From positions 2,852,001 through 2,916,000 of the forward strand of contig NZ_CP135052.1 of assembly GCF_029193595.2 (NCBI RefSeq): a stretch of DNA of 64,000 nt, written 5' to 3'. A program made the translations under genes and the position numbers. The notes under the pieces were generated by a model. The model was not told the origin of the DNA and searched no databases. It was given only the letters and a program-made list of their open reading frames with translations. This DNA comes from Providencia hangzhouensis (lineage in GTDB: Bacteria; Pseudomonadota; Gammaproteobacteria; Enterobacterales; Enterobacteriaceae). Positions 26,857 to 35,780 of this stretch are shown here, piece after piece; position 1 is the first letter of the stretch; the number at the start of each line of letters is the position of its first letter.

Positions 26857-27711
26857 CTATTCAACTGTTATACAATTTTCATCTAGGGAATATTTCACTA
26901 CCACTTTATTACGATACAAACAATTATCCTGCAGAGTGATAGGTTCTTGTCCTTTGGTTGTCACTTTTTGCCAAATTTCATTATGACGGTATATAACTTC
27001 ATTCTCTCGGGTAAATTTATGGTTTTTCTCATAAATATGGTATTTGTGTTCACGAGAAGTGCAGCTCAATAACTCCCCTTCGAGTTGATGTTCTGCAATA
27101 TTAAATACCAACTGAAAAGCACTTTGTGTCGGATTATAAAAAACCAAATCGATATAATTATAAAAAATTGCCGCCCCAGAACCAAAAGGCAATACCCGCC
27201 CTTCATCTGGAAATGGGTCAAAACTATGATTAGCACGCTCAACCACTTGTAATGGAGAATGCAATACCATCCAATGAATTAAATTACTCAGTTGACAAAT
27301 TCCCCCGCCAATCCCTGAACGAGCCTCACCAAACGAAAGTTCCATACCTTCAAGAAAACCTCTGCGCGCAGTTGGTTTTCCAACGAGCCGACAAAATGAG
27401 AAGTATTCCCCTGGGTAGATGATGACTCCATTCATCGCTTCTGCAGCAATACGTAAGTTTGTCACTTTGTTGTATTGTAAACGTAGGTCTGACTCACCTA
27501 ATTTACGGATCAGCTTAGATGTGTGCTTGTTGTAGCGATACTCAAGACGTTCATTGGATTTTAATTTCGCATAATATTTGGCGGAAAATGCCCAATGCAA
27601 TCGTCGAGCTAAACGTTTTTGGGTGACACGCAGCCAATAGAGAATAGGATGATAAGAAGAAAGCGGCCTACGCATAACAAACCTTATTGATATCATTAAC
27701 CAATAAATCAT
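26857..27711 (-). CDS. VanW family protein
   Basis: A 284-residue protein of the VanW family, named from a vancomycin-resistance cluster but of unknown function. The conserved core is clear: NGVIIYPGEYFSFCRLVGKPT, GFLEGMELSFGEARSGIGGGICQLSNLIHW and RANHSFDPFPDEGRVLPFGSGAAIFYNYIDL. The N-terminus has a hydrophobic stretch with basic residues but no clean signal peptide. It is upstream of and on the same strand as the RNA-repair pair, with a 223-bp gap, so co-transcription is possible but unproven. Confidence 0.87.
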   Translation of the reverse strand: MIYWLMISIRFVMRRPLSSYHPILYWLRVTQKRLARRLHWAFSAKYYAKLKSNERLEYRYNKHTSKLIRKLGESDLRLQYNKVTNLRIAAEAMNGVIIYPGEYFSFCRLVGKPTARRGFLEGMELSFGEARSGIGGGICQLSNLIHWMVLHSPLQVVERANHSFDPFPDEGRVLPFGSGAAIFYNYIDLVFYNPTQSAFQLVFNIAEHQLEGELLSCTSREHKYHIYEKNHKFTRENEVIYRHNEIWQKVTTKGQEPITLQDNCLYRNKVVVKYSLDENCITVE

Positions 27712-27801
27712 GTCATAGCCCTTCGCTTTACGACATAGTAACTATCTGATAAACCCAATAATTGATAAAAGAAAATAATCCAGCTCGCAAAATAAAAACC
27801 A

Positions 27802-27927
27802 TTTGTTCTAAATATTTTATGTCACAGCTAGGCTATAAAAAGAAAATCCCTAGGCGCATACGCAAGTATGTGACTAGGGTTTACTTTTGAAGCCAACAAC
27901 GCTGTGGCGTTAAAGCCAATGAGCAAA
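27802..27927. repeat. ERIC element abutting the CitMHS stop codon
   Basis: About 126 bp with a recognisable ERIC core (CCCTAGGCGCATACGCAAG, then TATGTGACTAGGG) and flanks (CACAGCTAGGC; GAAGCCAACAACGCTGTGG). TTTGTTC at the left is matched imperfectly by GAGCAAA at the right end. It ends at the base before the stop codon complement of the citrate permease gene and could act as its 3' structure. Confidence 0.85.
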
Positions 27928-29244
27928 TTAATACAAGCCGATTAACGCCCCAGTCGCTAATAAAAAGAAACTAAACAACCAAATCCAACCAAACGAATAA
28001 CGTAAGTGGCGGCCCATATCAATTCCAGCCAACCCCATAGCTAGCCACGCCGCTGGAGAAAAAGGACTCACGAAGGTCCCCGCGTTGTTACCTATCGCCA
28101 TGGCGTAAACAACGGAAGATGGGTCAACACCAACTGTGGCGGCAATTTGTTGAATTATTGGTAGTAAGGCAAAATAGTAAGCATCGGTACTGGTAAAAAT
28201 ATCCATCGGCACACCTAAAATACCGACAAAAATATGGACTTTAGAAACCCATTCGGTAGGTAAGATAGCCGTTAAGTCTGTTGCGATTGACTCAAGCATG
28301 CCACCTTCCGATAAAATACCCAAAAATGCTCCCGCCGCTAATATAATAGCAACCATTCCCAACGCTTGTGGTGCATGGGCGGCCAAAATTTTCATTTGGT
28401 CTCTAGGATTAGGGAAATTCACCATCAAGGCAATGGAAAGTGCAATCATAAAAACATAAGGTGCAGATAATAAACCAAATGCTAAACACACAACGGAGGC
28501 AACAATTAACCCACCATTGATGAGTGGTTTTTTAGGTTTTTGAACCGTTTCTGTTATATCTGCAGTGTCGTCACTGACAGGTAACAAAGAATCCATTTCA
28601 TATGGCGTAGTTCCTTTCAAACTGGCCGCTGCAATACGTCGTTTCTCACGTAACCCCATCAGAATAGCAAATACCACTGCGCCACCCATACCAATTAGTT
28701 GTACTGGGATCAAATGTTGCCAAAGGGTCGAAGCATCAATTCCGGTTACAGCTGAAGCTCGGCCTAATGGCCCGCCCCAAGGTACCATATTCATGACACC
28801 CATACTGGCGCACATCAGTAGCAACATTAAATAGGGGCTCATACCAAGTTGACGGTATAAAGGTAACAATGCAGGAATAATAATTAAGAATGTCGCAGCG
28901 CCTGACCCATCGAGATGGACAATACCCGCAATTAACGTTGTCATAATACAAACAACAATAATATTCCCACGAGTCATTTTAACCATTAAACGGATCAACG
29001 GGTCAAAAATATGCAGATCTTTCATTAAGCTAAAGAATAAAATCGCAAATAAAAACATAGCTGCGACTTTTGAGACTTTATTAATGCCGCTTTCAAAGAA
29101 TACTGAAATTTCAGCAACAGAATAACCGGCAAATAAAGCACCAATAAAGGGGATACAAGACATTGCGATAATTGGGCTAACTTTTCCCATCATCAATAAT
29201 GTTACTATCGATATAATGATTAAAATACCAATAATTGTCAGCAC
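27928..29244 (-). CDS. CitMHS family citrate transporter
   Basis: A 438-residue inner-membrane permease of the CitMHS family, which imports citrate as a metal-citrate complex with protons. The frame is open from 29286, but AAGGA ends 7 nt before the GTG at 29242-29244 and the family N-terminus (LTIIGILIIISIV) follows, so GTG is chosen. About 12 hydrophobic segments; family-like stretches are AGIVHLDGSGAATFLIIIPALLPLY, MNMVPWGGPLGRAS, IFTSTDAYYFALLPI and GTFVSPFSPAAWLAMGLA. Single gene. It gives the cell a second citrate route besides the DASS carrier beside citrate lyase. Confidence 0.9.
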   Translation of the reverse strand: MLTIIGILIIISIVTLLMMGKVSPIIAMSCIPFIGALFAGYSVAEISVFFESGINKVSKVAAMFLFAILFFSLMKDLHIFDPLIRLMVKMTRGNIIVVCIMTTLIAGIVHLDGSGAATFLIIIPALLPLYRQLGMSPYLMLLLMCASMGVMNMVPWGGPLGRASAVTGIDASTLWQHLIPVQLIGMGGAVVFAILMGLREKRRIAAASLKGTTPYEMDSLLPVSDDTADITETVQKPKKPLINGGLIVASVVCLAFGLLSAPYVFMIALSIALMVNFPNPRDQMKILAAHAPQALGMVAIILAAGAFLGILSEGGMLESIATDLTAILPTEWVSKVHIFVGILGVPMDIFTSTDAYYFALLPIIQQIAATVGVDPSSVVYAMAIGNNAGTFVSPFSPAAWLAMGLAGIDMGRHLRYSFGWIWLFSFFLLATGALIGLY

Positions 29245-29786
29245 ATCAATTTCCTTCTTAGAATTATATTTTTCAGGTGAACACAAAGCTTAGGATTAGC
29301 TAGTATCAGCTTAATAAGCTTGTTTCTTATATAAACCATTTAATATAACCGCAAGGAATATTTTATATTTTTGCCTCACAAACAATGCATTAACGCTTAT
29401 TTAAATTATCATTTAAAATAAAAAAATAGTTTTATTCACTATTAGAACCATTAAAACCATAAGCAGATATTAACGCCATTTTATATTGGTGATTATTAAT
29501 TTTATTTATAAGTTACAGAATTATAACAATCAAAAAATAATAGTTATTATTATATTTTATTTTTTATCTCATTTTTTTATATTTTTTCCCTCTTTTTGCA
29601 TCATATTGCTAGGGAAATATACTTTTTATGGTTTTGATCAAATCTGCAAAAATTTACTTGATTTTCCTTCAACAATTCGCTGTAAAACAAATTTTCCCCT
29701 TTAATACCACACCATCTCACAAAAAAATTTTAGCTAGCTGGGTATAATATTAAAATAATTTAAGTTTGCTAATAAGGAAAGTTCCA
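29245..29786. other. AT-rich divergent gap
   Basis: 542 bp between the CitMHS gene and the old-yellow-enzyme gene. Composition is extremely AT-rich around 29480-29600, where a 72-codon frame has the hydrophobic make-up expected of AT-rich noise and no ribosome-binding site. Promoters for both genes should lie here; none can be fixed. Confidence 0.55.
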
Positions 29787-30878
29787 ATGAGTCACCTTTT
29801 TTCACCTGCATCAATAGGCCAAGTTTCGCTGAAAAATCGTATTATTGTTCCCCCAATGTGCCAATATTCTGCAGAAAATGGTATGCCAACAGCATGGCAT
29901 AAAGCCCACTACATGAACCTTGCTTTATCAGGTGCCTCTTTAGTTATTGTAGAAGCCAGTGCTGTTGTTCCTGAAGGTCGTATTACCTACAAAGACCTAG
30001 GATTATGGAATGAAGAGCAAATGACAGCAATGCAACAAATGCTCAGCGATATCCGGCAATATTCAGATGCACGCTTAGGAGTACAAATCGCTCACGCTGG
30101 TAGGAAAGCATCAACAGATTTACCTTGGTTAGGAGGTAATAGTATTCAGTCCACACAACCTAATGGCTGGCAGACTGTAGCACCATCAGCACTGGCTTTT
30201 GGTAATAATGCAATTCCACATGCATTAACTATTGAAGAAATTTCGCAGCTCAAACAGCAATTTATTGAGGCAGCAATTCGGGCAGAAAAAGCAGGTTTTG
30301 ACGTTATTGAGATCCATGCTGCTCATGGATATATACTGCATGAATTCCTATCGCCAGTTTCAAACTTACGACAAGATGAATATGGTGGATGCTTTAAGAA
30401 TCGTACTCGCTTACTGATTAATATTTTCCATGAGATGAGAGAAGCCATTAGCCCTAATGTTGCAATTGGTGTACGGATCTCCGCAACAGATTGGCTTGAA
30501 TCGGGTTGGAGCGTACCTGAATCAATTGAGCTAACAGAATTATTAGAAGATTTAGGTTGTGACTATATCCACGTCTCATCTGGCGGGTTATCAACTGAAC
30601 AACAGATACCATTGAGCCCAAATTACCAAGTCCCTTTAGCACAAGCTATTCATGAGAATACTATGATGCCTGTCATTGCTGTCGGTCTTATCACTGAACC
30701 TTTGCAAGCAGAAGCCATTGTGGCAACTCACCAAGCAGATTTTGTGGCAATCGGTAGAGGTATATTATTTGAACCACGCTGGCCTTGGCGAGCAGCAAGT
30801 GAATTGAATGAACAAATAGACGTTGCACCGCAATATCTACGCAGCGCCCCACACCAATTCAAACACTTATTTAAGTAA
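29787..30878 (+). CDS. NADH:flavin oxidoreductase of the old yellow enzyme family (YqjM-like)
   Basis: A 363-residue FMN enzyme of the OYE/YqjM class, which reduces activated C=C bonds with NAD(P)H; cytosolic. A TIM barrel is indicated by LFSPASIGQVSLKNRIIVPPMCQYSA (YqjM-type Cys next to the flavin), VEASAVVPEGR, the QIAHAGRKA loop, the AAHGYILHEFLSPVSNLRQDEYGG substrate/FMN motif, GVRISATDW and FVAIGRGILFEPRW. ATG 29787 has AAGGAAA at ideal spacing; the upstream in-frame codon is rejected. Single gene converging on a small lipoprotein gene. Natural substrate unknown. Confidence 0.92.
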   Translation: MSHLFSPASIGQVSLKNRIIVPPMCQYSAENGMPTAWHKAHYMNLALSGASLVIVEASAVVPEGRITYKDLGLWNEEQMTAMQQMLSDIRQYSDARLGVQIAHAGRKASTDLPWLGGNSIQSTQPNGWQTVAPSALAFGNNAIPHALTIEEISQLKQQFIEAAIRAEKAGFDVIEIHAAHGYILHEFLSPVSNLRQDEYGGCFKNRTRLLINIFHEMREAISPNVAIGVRISATDWLESGWSVPESIELTELLEDLGCDYIHVSSGGLSTEQQIPLSPNYQVPLAQAIHENTMMPVIAVGLITEPLQAEAIVATHQADFVAIGRGILFEPRWPWRAASELNEQIDVAPQYLRSAPHQFKHLFK

Positions 30879-30890
30879 AAATAATAAATT

Positions 30891-30924
30891 CGCAGCTATT
30901 GTTGCTTGATAATCAATAGCTGCG
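30891..30924. terminator. Bidirectional stem-loop
   Basis: CGCAGCTATTG (30891-30901) pairs with CAATAGCTGCG (30914-30924), an 11-bp stem between convergent genes. Confidence 0.65.
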
Positions 30925-30936
30925 AGTAATAAATAA

Positions 30937-31257
30937 TTAACGTGCGTTAGTCGAGCACTGTTGAACGAATTCAATCATGGTTTTTTGGAATTCAGGCTCT
31001 GCGGTACCTGATTTTTCTAATTCCGCATCCATACGTTTAAACTCAGCTAAACCATATTTTTCAATTGTTTTATCGTAGGCACAACCACAAATTGCGGTAA
31101 CTGCTTTTGCTGTTTCACCTTGAGGATTACCAGATGCAACGACACAAGTATTAACAAAGTTGTCTTTGTATTCAGCAATTTCTGATTTTTCATCAGAACA
31201 TGCAGACAACACAACCATTGCTCCTGCCATACCTAATATTAATGCTAATTTTTTCAT
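30937..31257 (-). CDS. Small lipoprotein, unknown function
   Basis: A 106-residue lipoprotein. The signal peptide ends in the lipobox L-S-A-C at residues 17-20 (VVLSACSDEK). The mature part holds four further cysteines (C38, C57, C59 and C101), with CGCAYDKTIEKYG in the middle, suggesting disulphides. A serine after the lipid cysteine predicts outer-membrane sorting. Family not recognised. Single gene. Confidence 0.75.
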   Translation of the reverse strand: MKKLALILGMAGAMVVLSACSDEKSEIAEYKDNFVNTCVVASGNPQGETAKAVTAICGCAYDKTIEKYGLAEFKRMDAELEKSGTAEPEFQKTMIEFVQQCSTNAR

Positions 31258-31487
31258 TTTATGCCCGTTTCCTATTCAGCTTTAACTAAGGTGATAATAT
31301 TAAACCGCTATTATTCCTAGTTCACGCTATTTTGGATATATCGTTTATGTTTTCAATACCATTAATCTTAATGTGCTAAATAAGAGGTTCTTATTAAGAT
31401 TAATATCCCTATCACTGACTATGCATATTAATCATAGCTGTTTTCTTATAAAAAATCTGTATTGGCCCATTGTTTATTATGTGTATT

Positions 31488-32360
31488 TTACCTTGGTAAT
31501 GAATTAGAACAACGCCATCGGTAATAGAATAGTGCCGATAAAATTAGCACACAACCAACAATTTGGACAAAAGGCATTCTTTCATTGTACCAAATAGCCG
31601 CTACAAATACGGTCATAACAGGTTCAAGGATCATAATAATTGCAGCATTGCCGGCAGTAGTATTTTTTTGACCAATAAGTTGCAATACAAAGCGTAAACT
31701 CGTTGCTATTACAACACTAGCAATAAACCACATCATGGTAGGTACGGTGATGCTACTTGGCCACTCTTCTAAAAAAAATGACAAAACTAACCCAGTCATT
31801 CCTGTACAAGCAAGCTGAATGGTCGTTAACGGCAAAAGAGGGATTGTTCGAGTATATAAACTGGTATAACAAAAATAGATAGCTTGGACAATTGCCGCAC
31901 CAAGAAACCACAGTTGGCTTGCTTTAAATTCAAGCTGTGCCTTAAATAGTGTTAAACATGCCAACCCTAATACAGCGACCGGAAGTGCCTCCCAGAAATA
32001 ACGTACAGGTTTATTTTTTAAAATAACCCATGCGACTAGCGGGACAAACAACATAGCAAGGCTCATGATAAAAGCCCCTTCACCAATTGAATCTGTTATC
32101 GCAACTGCGTGGATCCAGAGCACCATATTTAATGACATCCAACCGCCTGTCATTAATATTTTTGGTAATTGCTTCGCCGTTATTCTATTTTTTTTCCCTC
32201 GACAAAAAGGGGCTAAAATGATGGCTGCAAATAAAAAACGGCTACCAAGAAAGGCAAAAATAGGCATTCCCTGCACTGATTCTCGGGAAAATACCCACCC
32301 CCAAGCCGCGATTATCGTGGTAAGCACCAAGAAAAATTCTGCCTTTCTTTGTGAATACAT
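31488..32360 (-). CDS. EamA/DMT family transporter
   Basis: A 290-residue inner-membrane protein of the drug/metabolite transporter superfamily, with ten hydrophobic segments in two EamA repeats (residues about 8-140 and 150-285). The frame opens at 32477, but GAGGA lies 5 nt before the ATG at 32358-32360 and the first membrane segment follows, so the internal start is used. Typical stretches are FLVLTTIIAAWGWVFSRESVQ, LGSRFLFAAIILAPF and LEPVMTVFVAAIWYNERM. The exported metabolite is unknown. Single gene. Confidence 0.88.
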   Translation of the reverse strand: MYSQRKAEFFLVLTTIIAAWGWVFSRESVQGMPIFAFLGSRFLFAAIILAPFCRGKKNRITAKQLPKILMTGGWMSLNMVLWIHAVAITDSIGEGAFIMSLAMLFVPLVAWVILKNKPVRYFWEALPVAVLGLACLTLFKAQLEFKASQLWFLGAAIVQAIYFCYTSLYTRTIPLLPLTTIQLACTGMTGLVLSFFLEEWPSSITVPTMMWFIASVVIATSLRFVLQLIGQKNTTAGNAAIIMILEPVMTVFVAAIWYNERMPFVQIVGCVLILSALFYYRWRCSNSLPR

Positions 32361-32692
32361 GTGTTCCTCTGGATAAATTAACTGACTCGCAGATACATCA
32401 TACTGGCTTTTGTATGTAAGCCAATCACATTTATGGCCTTTCTCTCCGACTTCCCTAAATAAAAAATATCTCGCCAAAGAACGATAAATATGACCTTAAA
32501 TTAAGAGCCATTTCCTCTTAATAAAGATAATTTTACTTCTTGGCTGCCTTTTTTCTTATTAACTAGACTAAGTCTGATTTTAAACGCGATAAATGGGGAA
32601 GTTTGCATAGAATCTCATCAATTTATCTTCTTACATAGCCTGAGATAATCAAGGGTAGACAAACAATGCACAACTTGATGAAAGGTTATATC

Positions 32693-32899
32693 ATGGTTAT
32701 TCAAAAAACATTACTGATAGATAATGATAAAATCAAAAAAATTAAGACTGCGATCAATAAGAGAAAATATGCACATGCCGATGAAATAAGTTTGTTATGG
32801 CAGCACGCTTTAAAATCATCGTCAGTCTTCAGTTGGGGAAAAGTGATGCTAATTTCTATCATTAGTGGTCTTGTTATCACAATAACCACTTATTTGTAG
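32693..32899 (+). CDS. Small tail-anchored membrane protein, unknown function
   Basis: A 68-residue protein: a basic, hydrophilic N-terminal part (KIKKIKTAINKRKYAHADE) and one C-terminal membrane segment (about residues 46-66). The ATG at 32693 has GAAAGG 7 nt upstream; in-frame ATGs at 32666 and 32678 are less well placed. I do not recognise it. A stem-loop follows. Confidence 0.55.
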   Translation: MVIQKTLLIDNDKIKKIKTAINKRKYAHADEISLLWQHALKSSSVFSWGKVMLISIISGLVITITTYL

Positions 32900-32917
32900 G
32901 ATGAGCTTTTAAAAAGA

Positions 32918-32944
32918 AGAAATCGAGCCTATTGCCCGATTTCT
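32918..32944. terminator. Convergent stem-loop
   Basis: AGAAATCG (32918-32925) pairs with CGATTTCT (32937-32944). On the minus strand it is followed by TTCTTTTT, so it likely ends the DASS transporter transcript. Confidence 0.6.
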
Positions 32945-32986
32945 ATTAACTTTCTTTGATATAGCTAAAATAGCTAATTCAACTAA

Positions 32987-34471
32987 TTACCAGTAACCTA
33001 AGAATTTCCACCAAACGCTACCAATAAAGAACCAAATGGCTAAGTTAACTACGCTCATCACGAAACCTGTTTTCCACCATTCCGCAAGGGTTGCATAACC
33101 CGAACCAAAAATAATAGGTGCAGTACCCGTACCATAGTGTGTCAATGACATCATTAGTGACGATGAGAATGCTAATGTTAAAGCTAATAACATTGGTGGA
33201 GCGCCAAGGGCTAAACCTGCCGAGAAAAATGCTGCATACATCGCCGTAATATGCGCGGTTGTACTCGCAAAGAAATAGTGAGAATACACATAAATTAAAA
33301 CAAGAATTAGCATTCCCCATACCCAGCTAATGCCTAATCCATCAATAGTTGCACCGACGGTTAATGACATCCACTTTATGAGACCGAGCTTACCTAAAAA
33401 ACTCGCCATCATGACTAAGGCAGAGAACCAAACGACAGTATCCCATGCCCCTTTGTTTTTCAGAACATCATCCCAATTAATAACCCCTGTCGCTAATAGA
33501 ACACTCAACCCAATAAACGCCGCGGTGGTTGCATTAACACTATATGCAGGCCCAAAAATCATGGCAGGAACACCAGCCCACAACAAAAGTAATAACCCAA
33601 AAACACCGAGAGTTATTTTTTCAGGTAATGAAACTGGGCCTAATTGTTGTAAACGTTCTTTGGCAAAATTTGGCGCATCCGGTGTTGAAGTAATTTCCGG
33701 CTTATACATCAAATAGATCACCAAAGGCATTAATATTAATGACACGATGGCAGGAACAAACGCCGCAATCGCCCACATACCCCAAGTTAATTCATTTTCT
33801 TGGCTTGTTTCACTAATAATCAAACTGACAATTAATGGGTTTGGCGCTGTCGCCGTAATAAACATTGCAGAAGTGATTGGGTTAATATTGTAGTTAACGA
33901 GCGATAAATAACGCCCTATCTTACCTGCGGTTCCATCTTCAGCCTTTGACCCAAAACTATCCGAGATCGAACGCATAATTGGGTGAATAATTCCCCCACC
34001 TCGAGCAGTGTTACTTGGTGTCACAGGTGCCAATATTGTTTCTGCTATTGCCAATGAATAAGCAATACCCAATGTTTTTTTACCGAATAAAGAAATGACA
34101 TAATAACCTATCCTTGCCCCCAGGCCTGTTTTATTCAAGCTCATGGAAACCATGATAGAAATACCAATTAGCCAAATTAGATCATTAGAAAAGCCACTTA
34201 AAGCATCCGCAATTGCCCCTTTAGTTGATTCAGGGTTAGTGACCCCGGTTACTGCAACTAATGAAATAGCGACAATAGATACACCTCCTATTGGTAAAGC
34301 TTTACCAATAATAGCAGCGATAGTACCTACAAATAATGCTAAAAGATGCCACGCATTTGGATTAACACCTTCGGGAACAGGAATTAAGAACCAAATAATT
34401 AATGTTATTGCAACTGCGATTAGAGTTGGTACAGGTTTTAAAGGTGTTAGTTTATTCATAAGGTTATCCAT
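32987..34471 (-). CDS. DASS family anion permease (second copy, YbhI/2-oxoglutarate-malate translocator type)
   Basis: A 494-residue inner-membrane carrier of the divalent anion:sodium symporter family. The cation/substrate motif is APVTPSNTARGGG (about residues 150-162), and the second half has SLMMSLTHYGTGTAPIIFGSGY. The N-terminus (IWFLIPVPEGVNPNAWHLLALFVGTIAAII) is like YbhI and plant-type 2-oxoglutarate/malate translocators. It shares a motif (WDDVLKNKGAWDT) with the carrier near citG, so the two are paralogues. Two ATGs are possible, 34471 or 34459; the latter has GGAT upstream. Single gene; substrate not known beyond a dicarboxylate. Confidence 0.9.
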   Translation of the reverse strand: MDNLMNKLTPLKPVPTLIAVAITLIIWFLIPVPEGVNPNAWHLLALFVGTIAAIIGKALPIGGVSIVAISLVAVTGVTNPESTKGAIADALSGFSNDLIWLIGISIMVSMSLNKTGLGARIGYYVISLFGKKTLGIAYSLAIAETILAPVTPSNTARGGGIIHPIMRSISDSFGSKAEDGTAGKIGRYLSLVNYNINPITSAMFITATAPNPLIVSLIISETSQENELTWGMWAIAAFVPAIVSLILMPLVIYLMYKPEITSTPDAPNFAKERLQQLGPVSLPEKITLGVFGLLLLLWAGVPAMIFGPAYSVNATTAAFIGLSVLLATGVINWDDVLKNKGAWDTVVWFSALVMMASFLGKLGLIKWMSLTVGATIDGLGISWVWGMLILVLIYVYSHYFFASTTAHITAMYAAFFSAGLALGAPPMLLALTLAFSSSLMMSLTHYGTGTAPIIFGSGYATLAEWWKTGFVMSVVNLAIWFFIGSVWWKFLGYW

Positions 34472-35095
34472 ACACGTATAAAGATGGAAATACAGAGTAA
34501 TTTCAGTTATATATTCTAATTTTATCTTTAGATTAACAATATATAGCTCAAAAACCTTGATATTTATCAGTACGTGAATTCTTTTATGATAAATTTTAAG
34601 CCAGTTTGTAACGATGTGTAATATATTATTTCAGATATCAATCGTTCCATATTTCTTGCACAAAAAGATAAGCCTACACTTACATTAATAAGAGTAAGAA
34701 TAAAACTGGGATTATTATTTGCTCTGTTACTAGGTTAACAGCACACAATCACATTTGTCACATAATCAAATTTGGTTAGTAATATACTAAAATTTCAATT
34801 TTTTTTATAGTTCATCCTCAATTTATGATTGCTGAATCGAATTAATAAAATAAAACCAAGAAATATTCAAAATTATATTGAATATATAAAAAATTATAAC
34901 AATGACAACATTGATTAAAAAACACGCATATTACTATTAAATTAATACCTCTGCTTAATTAACATTAGTTATTATCTTATCTGATAATTTAAAAAAACAC
35001 TTATAGTGATTATGCTCTGTTCTCAATACCATTTTTATCTCTAATCTAAATGTGAGTAATCAAACTTATCAAAATATGACTAATAAGGAAACGAA
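34472..35095. other. AT-rich divergent gap before cutA
   Basis: 624 bp between the second DASS gene and cutA. No open frame with a ribosome-binding site, no clear repeat and no structured RNA was seen. It must contain promoters for both flanking genes. Confidence 0.5.
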
Positions 35096-35443
35096 ATGCC
35101 CACTGATAACATTTACATCACAAATTCTCAACAACCATGTATTGTATTATGTACAACCAATAGCCATGAAAGTGCAATTAAAATTACCCAACACTTACTC
35201 GCTAATCGCTTAGCAGCATGTGTTTCCCTACTGCCTGAAATAACATCTGTTTATCTATGGCATGGTAATATCACGCAAGATAAGGAGGTTTTACTCTTAA
35301 TCAAAACGACCCAAGGAAACCAACTTAATCTATTTAATGCAATAAAAGAAATACACCCATATGAAACCCCAGAACTCATTCGCTTAGACCCAAGCCAAGT
35401 TGAAGACAATTATCTGCAATGGCTGATTAACTCTGTCAAATAA
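35096..35443 (+). CDS. cutA: Divalent-cation tolerance protein CutA
   Basis: A 115-residue trimeric cytosolic protein linked to copper and other divalent-metal tolerance; exact role debated. Core stretches are CIVLCTTNSHESAIKITQHLLANRLAACVSLLPEITSVYLW, the EVLLLIKTT strand and IKEIHPYETPELI, all typical. The start follows AAGGAAACGAA. Here it is on its own, not next to dsbD as in E. coli. Confidence 0.93.
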   Translation: MPTDNIYITNSQQPCIVLCTTNSHESAIKITQHLLANRLAACVSLLPEITSVYLWHGNITQDKEVLLLIKTTQGNQLNLFNAIKEIHPYETPELIRLDPSQVEDNYLQWLINSVK

Positions 35444-35583
35444 TAGGTATTAATCTGAATTTAATAACTATAGCGTTATAAATTGTGAGCTAATATCATT
35501 TTTGTATAAATTAATTCAACTGGTCGGCTATGGTTTACCGTAAATTAGTGCTATATAAATAAGCTCGCTTTATATTTATTTTC

Positions 35584-35610
35584 CCTCCTTAATATTTGGA
35601 GGTTTTTTTT
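35584..35610 (+). terminator. Intrinsic terminator downstream of cutA
   Basis: CCTCC (35584-35588), a 9-nt loop, GGAGG (35598-35602) and then eight T residues. It lies 140 bp after cutA. No gene is seen between, so it probably ends the cutA transcript. Confidence 0.7.
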
Positions 35611-35725
35611 GTCTAAAATTGACTAGCGTATATTCCTTCAACCTGCTAAAAGTCCGATTTATTCGCCCCTTTGGCATTACATGGTTAGACAGCTATTATT
35701 ATTATCGGCATTCTCCTTAAAGAAA

Positions 35726-35755
35726 AAAGCGACTGATATTAATATCAATCGCTTT
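35726..35755 (-). terminator. Terminator of the betIBA operon
   Basis: A 30-bp near-perfect palindrome (one mismatch) centred at 35740/35741, with arms starting AAAGCGA. On the minus strand it is followed by TTTTTTC. It sits 25 bp after the betA stop. Confidence 0.8.
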
Positions 35756-35780
35756 GTGTATAAAAAATAGCCTGAATAAG

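Noticed and set aside
29486-29704. 72-codon frame in an AT-rich gap
   Set aside because: Its Ile/Phe/Tyr-rich composition is what random AT-rich DNA encodes; there is no ribosome-binding site and no family resemblance.
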